Shown piece after piece: positions 46,131-55,105 of a stretch of DNA of 64,000 nucleotides. The translations under genes were made by a program, and so were the position numbers. Position 1 is the stretch's first letter; every line of letters begins with the position of its first letter. The stretch is from Pseudomonas poae (GTDB lineage: Bacteria; Pseudomonadota; Gammaproteobacteria; Pseudomonadales; Pseudomonadaceae), in NCBI GenBank assembly GCA_028869255.1, contig CP110972.1:1369001-1433000 (forward strand), read 5' to 3'. Below the pieces are notes generated by a model. That model ran no database searches. It worked only from the letters and a program-made list of their open reading frames with translations, and was not told where the DNA came from.

Positions 46131-46964
46131 ATGAGTCATTCCGCGCTGTTCCCGCAAACCATCTACACCTTGCCTTACGCCAACAATCGCCTGGCCTTGG
46201 GCGCCGTGCCCAAACTTGACGACCCGTTGCAAGAGCGCCTGCACCGTAAACAACGTCTGGCCGCCGCCTACCGGCTGTTCGGGCGCCTCGGTTTTGAAGT
46301 AGGCGTGGCGGGGCATTTCACCGCCCGCGACCCGGTCCACCCCGAGCACTACTGGATCAACCCGTTGGGCGTACCGTTCTCGCAGATCACCGTGTCGCAC
46401 CTGCTGCGGGTGGATGGCGAGGGCCAGGTGGTGGAGGGCGAAGGCTTGCTCAATACCAGCGCGCTGGAGCTGCACCACGACTTGCAACAGGCACGCCCGG
46501 AGGTGGTGGGGATCGCGCACTTTCACGGTTTCCATGGCCGGGTGTGGTCGTCGTTGGGCCAGCTGTTCGAACCGATTACCGCCGAGTCCGGGGCCTTCCT
46601 CAATGACCAGGTGATCTTTGCGCGCCATGCCCTGCGCACCGCCGGCGGCGCGCTGGAGCAGGATCGCAACATCGTCAGCCAGGCGTTTGTCGAGACCTTC
46701 GCCCAGAACAACCTGCTGGTGTGGCAGAACCACGGCCTGTGGGTCACCGGTGAAACCGTGGAAAGCGCCGCCTGGCGTTTCATCCTCGCCGAAGACACCG
46801 CCCGCGTGCACCTGCTGGCGCGTTCGGCCGGGACGCCGCTGGTGCCTGCGCCAGATGCGCTGGAAGGCGGCATCGACAAGGCGCGCCATGAGTTTTTCGC
46901 CTGGCTCAACTTCCTGCCGCTGTGGGACCAGATCCGTACCGAAGAACCCGACCTGCTCAACTGA
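46131..46964 (+). CDS. class II aldolase/adducin family protein
   Basis: Zinc-type class II aldolase fold, 277 aa. The metal-site histidines appear in VVGIAHFHGFHGRVWS and in WQNHGLWVTG; FEVGVAGHFTARDP is the conserved substrate loop. Some members are aldolases, others decarboxylases or of unknown role, so the reaction cannot be fixed. It is the first gene of the third receptor/monooxygenase module. A role in processing the carbon skeleton left after C-S cleavage is a guess. Confidence 0.85.
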   Translation: MSHSALFPQTIYTLPYANNRLALGAVPKLDDPLQERLHRKQRLAAAYRLFGRLGFEVGVAGHFTARDPVHPEHYWINPLGVPFSQITVSHLLRVDGEGQVVEGEGLLNTSALELHHDLQQARPEVVGIAHFHGFHGRVWSSLGQLFEPITAESGAFLNDQVIFARHALRTAGGALEQDRNIVSQAFVETFAQNNLLVWQNHGLWVTGETVESAAWRFILAEDTARVHLLARSAGTPLVPAPDALEGGIDKARHEFFAWLNFLPLWDQIRTEEPDLLN

Positions 46965-46974
46965 GGCGCCCGCC

Positions 46975-47931
46975 ATGCACACCCTGACTCGTCGGCAATT
47001 ATTGCTGGCCGGCGGCACGCTCGCGGCCGCATCCCTGCTGGGCGCCCAAGCGGCCGAGCCCCTGCGCGTGTGGCGCTACAAGGGCACAGCCGCGTCGTTC
47101 CTGGCCGACGCCGGCCAGGCCGACACGCCCTACCCGGTGGAATGGGTGGATATCAGCGGCGGCAACCTGGTGCTGGAAGCCTTGAGCAGCGGCCACCTGG
47201 ACTATGCGTTCATGAGCGAGATCCCGCCGATTTTCGCCTCGATCGCCAAGGTGCCGATTGCGCTGGTGGCGCTCTACCAGGGCGACCAGAACGACACGAG
47301 CCTGGTGGTGAAAAAAACCAGCGGCATCCGTACGGTCCAGGACCTCAAGGGCAAGACCATCAGCTATGTACGGGCCACCAACACCCACTATTTCGTGTTG
47401 AACATGCTGGCGCAGAACGGCCTGTCCCTGGCCGATGTGACGGCGGTGCCGCTGCCGATGCAGGACGCGCTCACGGCGTTTCGCAACGGCCATGTGGACG
47501 CCATCGCCACCGGCGGCATCAGTGCGCTGCAAGCCACCAGCCAGATGGACGGCGAACTGCTGGCGGACGTCAGTCGCTACTACTCCGGCAATTACGTGAT
47601 TGCGACCACGCAACAGGTATTGGCCAACCCTCAACGCCGCAGCCAGGTAGGCGATTTCTTGCGGCGTGAGCAAGCCACCTGGGCCTGGGTCAACGCCCAC
47701 CCCGAACGTTGGGCCGAGCGCAGTGAAGCGCTGACCGGTATCGACCGTGCCCTGTACCTGCGCCAGTTCCAGCAGCGCAGCCGGCCGGGCCGCCTGCAAG
47801 GTATCGATGCCGACGCCATGGCTTCCCAGCAACAGGTGGCCGACCTGTTTTACGCCAACCATTTGATCAGCCAGAGCGTCGATGCACGACCGCTGTGGCG
47901 CGACGACTTCAACCCTATTCTGAACAGTTGA
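46975..47931 (+). CDS. SsuA/TauA-like ABC transporter substrate-binding protein
   Basis: Periplasmic NMT1/SsuA-like binding protein, 318 aa. The N-terminus (TLTRRQLLLAGGTLAAASLL) has a twin-arginine-like TRRQLL followed by a hydrophobic stretch, so export by Tat is possible. The domain includes VEWVDISGGNLVLEALSSGH, the SEIPPIFASIAKVPIALVAL loop and LKGKTISYVRATNTHYFVL. No SsuB/C partners are present. It follows the aldolase-like gene by 10 bp and precedes a TonB receptor by 6 bp. Confidence 0.85.
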   Translation: MHTLTRRQLLLAGGTLAAASLLGAQAAEPLRVWRYKGTAASFLADAGQADTPYPVEWVDISGGNLVLEALSSGHLDYAFMSEIPPIFASIAKVPIALVALYQGDQNDTSLVVKKTSGIRTVQDLKGKTISYVRATNTHYFVLNMLAQNGLSLADVTAVPLPMQDALTAFRNGHVDAIATGGISALQATSQMDGELLADVSRYYSGNYVIATTQQVLANPQRRSQVGDFLRREQATWAWVNAHPERWAERSEALTGIDRALYLRQFQQRSRPGRLQGIDADAMASQQQVADLFYANHLISQSVDARPLWRDDFNPILNS

Positions 47932-47937
47932 CCTGCC

Positions 47938-50379
47938 ATGAAACCCATTGCCTACCGATCCGCCCTGCAACTCGCCCCGCTGATGTTCGCTGGTTTTTCC
48001 ATGTTGCCCGCCTATGGCGCCGGCGATGACACCCTGGACACGGTGATCGTCACCGGCTCCCGCGGCAGCGAGGCGCGCACCGTCACCAGCAGCCCTGCGC
48101 CGATCGACGTGATCAGCGCCCAGCAGCTTGAAAAAACCGGCTCCAGCAGCCTGCGCGCTGCCTTGCAGAAAACCCTGCCGTCGTTTTCCCAGCGGCCATC
48201 GGGCTCCTCCAACGACAGTATCGCCCGGCCCTACAGCCTGCGCGGCCTCAACGGCTCCAACGTGCTGGTGCTGGTCAACGGCAAGCGCCGCCACAACAGC
48301 GCGGTGATCAACCTCGATTCCACGGCAGCCTACGGCACCAACCCGGTGGACCTGGACATGATCCCGGTCAGCGCCATCGACCATATCGAAGTGCTGCGCG
48401 ACGGCGCCTCGGCGCAGTACGGCTCGGACGCGATTGCCGGGGTGATCAATATCATCCTCAAGCAGAACGACAATGGCGGTTCGGTCAGCACCTCCTACGG
48501 CGAATACACCAAGGGCGACGGCGGCACCATTCGCCAGACCTTCAACAACGGTTTTGCGTTGCCCAACGACGGCTTTTTCAACCTGTCGCTGGACGCCAAG
48601 TCCCAGCAGACCGCCGTGCGCGCCCGGGATGCGACCGGTGCGTTCTACTATCGCCAGCCTGACGGCTCCGCCGACCCGCGTGAGGCCAACGACAAGGATG
48701 TGCAGAAAAACGGCCTGCCGAAAATCAAGGCAATTAACGTCGCCTACAACGCCGAACTGCCGCTGGACGATGTGACCCTGTATTCGTTTTCCACCCTCAG
48801 TAACCGCGATGCACGGGGCGGGCAGAACTACCGGCGGCCGAACTCGACCAATATCATCCCGTCGATTTACCCGGACGGCACCGCGCCGTTCTACACCCTG
48901 CGCGAAACCGACTACCAGGTGGCGGCCGGCGGCAAGGGCAAGGTCGCCGAGTGGAACTGGGACCTCAGCTCCACTTTCGGCCGCGACAAAGGCGTGGCCG
49001 GCGCCGACGAGACCCTCAACGCGTCCCTCGGCCCGTCAAGCCCGACCCACTTCACCACCTACACCAACTATTTCGACCAGTGGACCAACAACCTCGACCT
49101 GACCCGCGCCTTTGAAGTCGGCCTGAGCAAGCCGCTGCAAGTGTCGGCCGGCCTTGAGCACAGGCACGAGCGCTACAAGACCGAGTCGGGCAACCCGCTG
49201 TCGTATATCAATGGCGGCTATACCTACCCCAGCGGCCCGCTGGCCGGGCAACCGGGGGCGGTAGGCGCCCAGGGCGCGATTACCCTGACCCCGGAGGACG
49301 AAGGCCAGGCCAGCCGCAACAGCTACGCCAGCTATGTGGACCTGGGCCTGAACCCCACCGAGAAATTCTATGTGGGCGTGGCCGGGCGGTTCGAGCACTA
49401 CGACGACAGCTCCGGCAACACCAGCAGCGGCAAGCTCTCGATGCGCTATGACTTCACCCCGGAATTCGCCTTGCGCGGCACCTTGAGCAACGGCTTTCGT
49501 GCGCCGTCGCTGTCGCAGTCGGTGTATGCGCAAACCGCCAACCAATACACCACCGTCAATGGCGTGGCGCAGTTTGTCGAGGCCAAGTCGGTGCGGGTCG
49601 ATTCACCGCTGGCCCAGGCGCTCGGCGCAGAGGACCTGAAGCCGGAGAAGTCGCGCAACATCAGCCTCGGCTTCGCCTATAAGCCGGTGCCGCAAGCCAA
49701 TATCACCGTGGATGCCTACCAGATCGAAATCAGCGACCGCATTGCCCAGACCGGTTTCCTGTTCGGCAACGGCGTCGACCAGATCCTGCAGGCCAACGGT
49801 TACCGCCCAGGTTACCGGGTCAAATACTTCACCAACGCCGCCGACACCACCACCCGTGGCATCGACCTGGTCACCGACTACCGCGTCGACTACGGCGCCT
49901 TCGGCAGCGTCAAATACGGGCTGGCCGCCAACTACAACAAAACCACGATCGACAGCATCAAGTCGACGCCCGCCGCGCTCACCGCCGTGGGCAGCAGCCT
50001 GGTGCTGTTCGACCGTGTGGCCCAGGGTTACCTGACCGTGGCCAACCCCAAGACCAAGCTGATCCTGAGTGCCAACTGGAAGGTCGACAAGTTCGACATC
50101 AACGCCGGCCTGACCCGTTACGACAAGGTGATCGCCCGCGACACCAACCCCGCCTATGACGTGACCTACGGCGCCAAGTGGCTCACCGACCTGGAGGTGG
50201 CCTACAACCTGACCAAGGACCTGAACCTGGCGGTAGGCGCCAACAACATTCTTAACGTCAAGGCCGACAACAACGCATTCCCCCAAGGCGATATCAACGG
50301 CTTTCCGAAGTTCGGCAGCATCTCGCCGTTCGATCCGTACGGTGCGTTCTGGTACACCCGCGCCACCTACAACTTCTGA
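47938..50379 (+). CDS. TonB-dependent receptor (third module)
   Basis: Outer-membrane receptor, 813 aa. The signal peptide is about 1-28 (ends PAYGA). The TonB box-like DTLDTVIVTGSRGSEARTVT and plug (YSLRGLNGSNVLVLVNGKRR, IEVLRDGASAQYGSDAIAGV) closely parallel the receptor at 37161, and the barrels end alike (FWYTRATYNF). The two are clearly paralogues, suggesting related ligands. It sits between the SsuA-like gene and a monooxygenase gene on one transcript. Confidence 0.92.
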   Translation: MKPIAYRSALQLAPLMFAGFSMLPAYGAGDDTLDTVIVTGSRGSEARTVTSSPAPIDVISAQQLEKTGSSSLRAALQKTLPSFSQRPSGSSNDSIARPYSLRGLNGSNVLVLVNGKRRHNSAVINLDSTAAYGTNPVDLDMIPVSAIDHIEVLRDGASAQYGSDAIAGVINIILKQNDNGGSVSTSYGEYTKGDGGTIRQTFNNGFALPNDGFFNLSLDAKSQQTAVRARDATGAFYYRQPDGSADPREANDKDVQKNGLPKIKAINVAYNAELPLDDVTLYSFSTLSNRDARGGQNYRRPNSTNIIPSIYPDGTAPFYTLRETDYQVAAGGKGKVAEWNWDLSSTFGRDKGVAGADETLNASLGPSSPTHFTTYTNYFDQWTNNLDLTRAFEVGLSKPLQVSAGLEHRHERYKTESGNPLSYINGGYTYPSGPLAGQPGAVGAQGAITLTPEDEGQASRNSYASYVDLGLNPTEKFYVGVAGRFEHYDDSSGNTSSGKLSMRYDFTPEFALRGTLSNGFRAPSLSQSVYAQTANQYTTVNGVAQFVEAKSVRVDSPLAQALGAEDLKPEKSRNISLGFAYKPVPQANITVDAYQIEISDRIAQTGFLFGNGVDQILQANGYRPGYRVKYFTNAADTTTRGIDLVTDYRVDYGAFGSVKYGLAANYNKTTIDSIKSTPAALTAVGSSLVLFDRVAQGYLTVANPKTKLILSANWKVDKFDINAGLTRYDKVIARDTNPAYDVTYGAKWLTDLEVAYNLTKDLNLAVGANNILNVKADNNAFPQGDINGFPKFGSISPFDPYGAFWYTRATYNF

Positions 50380-50392
50380 TGAGGACTGCGAC

Positions 50393-51736
50393 ATGAGCCA
50401 ACAAGATCGACAAATATTGCTCGGCGCCTTCATCCCCAGTGCCGGGATCATGGGGTCCGCCTGGCGCCACCCGAGTGCGGGCAGTGACTCGTTCCGCGAC
50501 TTCGAGCATTACCGCTGGATCGCCGAGAAGCTCGAGGCGGCGCGCTTTCATGCGTTGTTTTTCAACGATTCGGTGAACGTCGACCTCGACCCGCTGGCCC
50601 TGGCACGCGGGCCCAACAGCGTGCGCTGGGACCCGCTGGTGCTGCTGCCGGCGCTGGCGCTGGCCACGCGCAATATCGGCCTGATCGCCACCGCCAGCAC
50701 CACCTACAACGAGCCGTACAACATTGCGCGCAAGTTCGCCAATATCGACCACTTAAGCGGTGGCCGGGTGGGCTGGAACCTGGTGACGTCGCTGGGCGGC
50801 GGCGAGAATTTCAACCGTGATGATCACATCCAGCATGCCGACCGCTACGAGCGCGCCGAAGAGTTCTACGACGTGGTCACCGGCCTGTGGGACAGCTGGG
50901 GCGACGATGCGTTTATCCAGGACAAAGCCTCCGGGCAATGGCTGGATACCGACCAGTTGCACGTGCTCAACCACCACGGCAAACACTTTCAGGTGCAGGG
51001 CCCGCTCAACGCCTCGCGGCCGGTGCAGGGCTACCCGGTGATTGCCCAGGCCGGTTCGTCCGACGCCGGCAGGCGCCTGGCGGCACGGGCCGGTGAGTTG
51101 ATCTTCACCGCCCAGCACACGGTGCAGCAGGGCCAGGCGTTCTACCGCGAAATCAAACAGACGGCGGCCGGCCTGGGGCGCAACCCCGAGCACCTGAAAG
51201 TGCTGCCGGGCGTCTCCACGGTGATCGGCCGCACCCAGGCCGAAGCCCAGGCCAAATACGATCAGTTGCAGGAGCTGCAAGACCCCAAGGCGTTCCTCCG
51301 TTCGATCTCGCGCTTTACCAGCCTGGGGTTCGATTTGTCCGAGTTGCCGTTTGATTCGCTGGTGCCGTTGCCGCCGGAACAGTTCGACACCAACACCCAC
51401 AAGAGCCGGCAGAAGCTGGTGTTTGACCTGATCCGCCGCGAGCGCCCGACCGTGCGCGAGCTGTTCAACAAGCTCACTGCCGGTGGGCATCGCATCCTGA
51501 TCGGTACGCCTGAGAGCGTGGCGGATGATTTCCAGGAGTGGTTCGAAAACGGCGCCGCCGATGGCTTCAACGTGATGTTCTCCGGCTTGCACCAAGGCAT
51601 CACTGACTTCGCCGACGGCGTGGTGCCGGAGTTGCAGCGGCGCGGGCTGTTTCGCCATGAGTACCAGGGCCGGACCCTGCGCGAAAACCTCGGTTTGCCG
51701 TATATCGCCAACCGTCATCAAGGAGCGCAGGCATGA
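50393..51736 (+). CDS. NtaA/SnaA/DszA-type FMN-dependent monooxygenase (third module)
   Basis: LLM-class flavin monooxygenase, 447 aa. Hallmarks: IMGSAWRHPSAGSDSFRDFE, IATASTTYNEPYNIARKFAN, SGGRVGWNLVTSLGGGENFN and GYPVIAQAGSSDAGRRLAAR. It is more like the enzyme at 16206 than the one at 44361 in its N-terminal WRHP motif and SGLHQGITDF-type C-terminal region. It overlaps the following binding-protein gene by 4 bp, tying the enzyme directly to a Gsi/Dpp-type importer. Confidence 0.92.
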   Translation: MSQQDRQILLGAFIPSAGIMGSAWRHPSAGSDSFRDFEHYRWIAEKLEAARFHALFFNDSVNVDLDPLALARGPNSVRWDPLVLLPALALATRNIGLIATASTTYNEPYNIARKFANIDHLSGGRVGWNLVTSLGGGENFNRDDHIQHADRYERAEEFYDVVTGLWDSWGDDAFIQDKASGQWLDTDQLHVLNHHGKHFQVQGPLNASRPVQGYPVIAQAGSSDAGRRLAARAGELIFTAQHTVQQGQAFYREIKQTAAGLGRNPEHLKVLPGVSTVIGRTQAEAQAKYDQLQELQDPKAFLRSISRFTSLGFDLSELPFDSLVPLPPEQFDTNTHKSRQKLVFDLIRRERPTVRELFNKLTAGGHRILIGTPESVADDFQEWFENGAADGFNVMFSGLHQGITDFADGVVPELQRRGLFRHEYQGRTLRENLGLPYIANRHQGAQA

Positions 51737-53307
51737 GGCAGCTTTCAGTCGCAATCCTGGCGCTGCTGTTGGCGGCGTGCGGCGGCCCCTCCGGCGAGGT
51801 CAGCCAGGGCGACGCATCCAAACCCCGTAGCGGCGGCACCTTGCGCGTAGCACTGGACGGCGACCCGCAATGTGTCGATCCGCAGCAGGCCGGCAATAAC
51901 ACGGCGCTGAATGTGGGGCGGCAACTGGTGGACTCGCTCACCGACCAGGACCCGCTCACCGGCGCTATCGTGCCGTGGCTGGCCGAGCGCTGGACGGTGG
52001 ACGCGGATTCACGGCGCTTTACCTTCGTGCTGCGCCAGGGCGAGACCTTCAGCGACGGCGCGGCGGTGGATGCGGCGGCGGTCAAGGCCAACCTGGAGGC
52101 CATCGTGGCGCTGGGCGCACGTTCGATTCTGGGCTCGACCTACCTCGCCGGCCTCAAGCGTATCGACACGCCGGACAGCCACACGGTGGTGGTCGAGTTC
52201 GAACAGCCGAATGCGCAGTTCCTGCAAGCCACCTCGACCATGACCCTGGGGTTGTTGTCGCCGGCCAACCTGGCGTTGCCCTCCGGTGACCGGTGCCAGG
52301 GCCAATTGGTCGGGTCGGGGCCGTTTGTGCTCAAGTCGTTCGTGCATAACCAGAAGGTCGCGCTGACGCGTCGCGAGGACTACGCCTGGGGCTCGTCGCT
52401 GGCTGCCCACAAGGGCAAGGCGTGGCTTGAGGGCATCGAATTCCTGATCATCCCCGAATCCGGTGTGCGCCTGGGCAGCCTGGCGTCCGGACAGATCGAG
52501 GTGAACACCAGTGTCGCACCCCAGGATGAGCCGAGCATCGAGGGCCAGGGCCTGGTGCTGTTGACCCGGGCCAACCCAGGCGTGGTGTTCAACCTGGCGC
52601 TGAACGAATCGACACCGTTGTTCGCCGATATCAAGGTGCGCCAGGCGCTGAACAAGGCGATTGACCGGGCGCAGTTGCAGCGCATTATTTCCCGCTACCA
52701 GAAACCGGCGACAGCCTTGCTCGCTAGCAGCACGCCGCTGTACCGCGACTTTTCCAGCCTGCTGGCCTACGAACCGGAGGTCGCACGCAAGCTGTTGGAG
52801 GAGGCCGGTTGGCAAGTCGGCGCGGATGGGGTGCGGGTCAAGGACGGCAAGCGGCTGGCGTTTCGCCTGGACTACTGGCAGCAGACGCCGATCCTGGAAC
52901 TGGTGCAGCAGCAGCTCAAAGCCGTGGGCATCGACTTCCAGTTGAATAAATCCACCATCAGCCAGGTCACGGCGATTCAGGCCGGGGGCGATTTCAGTGT
53001 GCGTTTTCTCAACCTGACCCGCGCCGACCCGGACGTGCTGCGCACGGTGTATTACGCCCAGGGCTACAACATCAACAAGCGTGAGCCGGGGGCGGTGGAC
53101 CAGCTGTTGCGCGAGTCGTCCGAGACTCTCGACAGCGCCCAGCGCCAGGCGCTGATCGATCAGGCGAGCGAGCTGTTATTGCGTGACGGCCATGCGATTG
53201 CGTTGGTGGAACTGGCGACCGTGCTGGCCCACGGCAAAGAGGTCCAGGGCCTGCACTACGAGGCGTCGTCGCGCCTACAGTTTTTCGATACCTGGTTGCA
53301 GCCATGA
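51733..53307 (+). CDS. peptide-type ABC transporter substrate-binding lipoprotein (family 5)
   Basis: SBP_bac_5 (DppA/GsiB/NikA-like) protein, 524 aa. It has a lipobox LLLAAC with Cys16, so the protein is anchored to a membrane rather than free. Domain features: GGTLRVALDGDPQCVDPQQA, PWLAERWTVDADSRRFTFVL and VRQALNKAIDRAQLQRII. With the following genes it forms a complete five-component importer. The ligand is probably a peptide-like or glutathione-conjugate sulfur source, judging from context. Confidence 0.9.
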   Translation: MRQLSVAILALLLAACGGPSGEVSQGDASKPRSGGTLRVALDGDPQCVDPQQAGNNTALNVGRQLVDSLTDQDPLTGAIVPWLAERWTVDADSRRFTFVLRQGETFSDGAAVDAAAVKANLEAIVALGARSILGSTYLAGLKRIDTPDSHTVVVEFEQPNAQFLQATSTMTLGLLSPANLALPSGDRCQGQLVGSGPFVLKSFVHNQKVALTRREDYAWGSSLAAHKGKAWLEGIEFLIIPESGVRLGSLASGQIEVNTSVAPQDEPSIEGQGLVLLTRANPGVVFNLALNESTPLFADIKVRQALNKAIDRAQLQRIISRYQKPATALLASSTPLYRDFSSLLAYEPEVARKLLEEAGWQVGADGVRVKDGKRLAFRLDYWQQTPILELVQQQLKAVGIDFQLNKSTISQVTAIQAGGDFSVRFLNLTRADPDVLRTVYYAQGYNINKREPGAVDQLLRESSETLDSAQRQALIDQASELLLRDGHAIALVELATVLAHGKEVQGLHYEASSRLQFFDTWLQP

Positions 53308-54254
53308 GGGGCACGCTGCTGTACCTGTCGGCCCGTGGCGGCCAAGCGTTGCTGGTGCTGTGGGCGGCGTTCAGCCTGTCGTTCGTGATTCTGTATGCGC
53401 TGCCCAGCGACCCGGTGAGCATCATGCTCAACCAGAGCGGCGAGCAAAGCACGCTCAACCAGCAGCAAGTGGCGGCGTTGCGCGCGCAGTACCACCTCGA
53501 CGAGCCGCTGGCGGTGCAGTACGGCATTGCCCTGTGGCACGCGGTGCAGCTGGATTTCGGCAACTCGATCCAGAGTGGCCAGCCGGTGTCGGCGTCACTG
53601 GCCGAGGCCTTGCCGAAGACCGCGGCACTGGCGCTGGTGTCGTTGGCGGTGGCGCTGGTGGTGGGGGTGAGCCTGGCGCTGGTCGCCAGCCTGACCCGTC
53701 GGCGCTGGCTGCATGACCTGCTGCTGGGGTTGCCGGCGGTGGCCGTATCGTTGCCGACATTCTGGGTCGGGCTGTTGCTGTTGCAGTGGTTTTCCTTCGG
53801 CTGGCACTGGTTCCCGGCCATGGGCAACCAGGGCCTGGCCTCGCTGGTATTGCCGACGCTGACCCTGGCGATCCCCACCAGCGCGGTGATCGCCCAGGTG
53901 CTGGCGCGTTCCCTGGCCGCCACTTCGCGCCTGCCGTTTGTCGACGCCCTGCGCGCCAAGGGCCTGAGCCCGCTGCGCGTGCTGCTCGCCCATGTGCTGC
54001 ATAACGCGGTGATTCCGATCCTCAGTTTGAGCGGGGTGATTGTCGGCTCGCTGCTGGCAGGCTCGGTGGTCACCGAGACCGTGTTCTCCCGCGAAGGCGT
54101 CGGGCGCCTGGCCCAGGGCGCGGTCAGCACCCAGGATATTCCGGTGGTACAGGGCGTGGTGGTGTTGGCCGCGCTGATCTTTATCGCGGTCAACCTGCTG
54201 GTGGACCTGCTGTACCCCTTGCTCGACCCACGTATTCGCGGAGCCGCACGATGA
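53304..54254 (+). CDS. DppB/GsiC-like ABC transporter permease
   Basis: Inner-membrane permease, 316 aa. The first helix (LLVLWAAFSLSFVILYALPS) is followed by the periplasmic LNQQQVAALRAQYHLDEPLA segment and PLAVQYGIALWHAVQLDFGN, all diagnostic of DppB-type permeases. The EAA-like loop is VDALRAKGLSPLRVLLAHVL. It overlaps both neighbours by 4 bp. Confidence 0.93.
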   Translation: MRGTLLYLSARGGQALLVLWAAFSLSFVILYALPSDPVSIMLNQSGEQSTLNQQQVAALRAQYHLDEPLAVQYGIALWHAVQLDFGNSIQSGQPVSASLAEALPKTAALALVSLAVALVVGVSLALVASLTRRRWLHDLLLGLPAVAVSLPTFWVGLLLLQWFSFGWHWFPAMGNQGLASLVLPTLTLAIPTSAVIAQVLARSLAATSRLPFVDALRAKGLSPLRVLLAHVLHNAVIPILSLSGVIVGSLLAGSVVTETVFSREGVGRLAQGAVSTQDIPVVQGVVVLAALIFIAVNLLVDLLYPLLDPRIRGAAR

Positions 54255-55105
54255 GCCTTGCACTGACCGCCGTTTTGTCTCGCCCGCGACACTTTGGTGT
54301 GTTGCGCCGCCGCCCGTTGTTGCCGTTGGGCGTGATCGTCCTGCTGCTGGTATTGGGTTGGGCGCTGTGGCCGCAGCTGTTCACGCATGTTGACCCCTTG
54401 CTCGGGGTGCCGGCCGATGCATTGCAGCGTCCTTCTGCGGCGCACTGGTTCGGCACCGACCATCTGGGCCGCGACCTTTACAGCCGCACGGTGTACGGCG
54501 CCGGGCTGTCCTTGCGCGCCACCTTGCTGGCGGTGCTGATTGCCTTGTTCAGCGGCATCGTGCTCGGCGTGCTGGCGGGGTTCTTTGGCGGCTGGGTGGA
54601 TGCGCTGCTGATGCGCTGCGTGGAAGTGCTGATGGCGATCCCCGCGTTGCTGCTGGCGATGGCGGTGATCACGGTGCTGGGGTTCGGCACGCTGAACATC
54701 GCCCTGGCGGTGGGCTTGTCCTCAGTGGCGACCTTTGCCCGCCTGGTGCGCGGCGAGGTGTTGCGCTGGCGGGCCAGTACCTTTGTCGAGGCCGCGTCGG
54801 CCTGTGGCGTGGGGCCGTGGACCATTATCGTGCGGCATATCCTGCCCCACGCCAGCGCGCCGGTGCTGGCGCTGGCCGCGCTGGAATTCGGCAGCGCAGT
54901 GCTGTCGGTGTCGGCCCTGAGCTTTCTCGGTTTTGGCGCGCCGCCGCCGCAACCCGAATGGGGCCTGTTGGTGGCGGAAGGGCGCAACTACATGATTGCC
55001 GCGTGGTGGTACACCAGCCTGCCGGGCCTGGTGGTGGCGGCGGTGGTGGTGTCGGCCAACCAACTGGCGCGGGCGTTGCAGCAGGATCAAGGAGCTGGAC
55101 GATGA
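54251..55105 (+). CDS. DppC/GsiD-like ABC transporter permease
   Basis: Partner permease, 284 aa. The conserved HWFGTDHLGRDLYSRTVYGA motif defines the DppC family, and the EAA loop reads EAASACGVGPWTIIVRHILP. The C-terminal WGLLVAEGRNYMIAAWWYTS stretch is also typical. It overlaps the ATPase gene by 4 bp. Confidence 0.94.
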   Translation: MSLALTAVLSRPRHFGVLRRRPLLPLGVIVLLLVLGWALWPQLFTHVDPLLGVPADALQRPSAAHWFGTDHLGRDLYSRTVYGAGLSLRATLLAVLIALFSGIVLGVLAGFFGGWVDALLMRCVEVLMAIPALLLAMAVITVLGFGTLNIALAVGLSSVATFARLVRGEVLRWRASTFVEAASACGVGPWTIIVRHILPHASAPVLALAALEFGSAVLSVSALSFLGFGAPPPQPEWGLLVAEGRNYMIAAWWYTSLPGLVVAAVVVSANQLARALQQDQGAGR

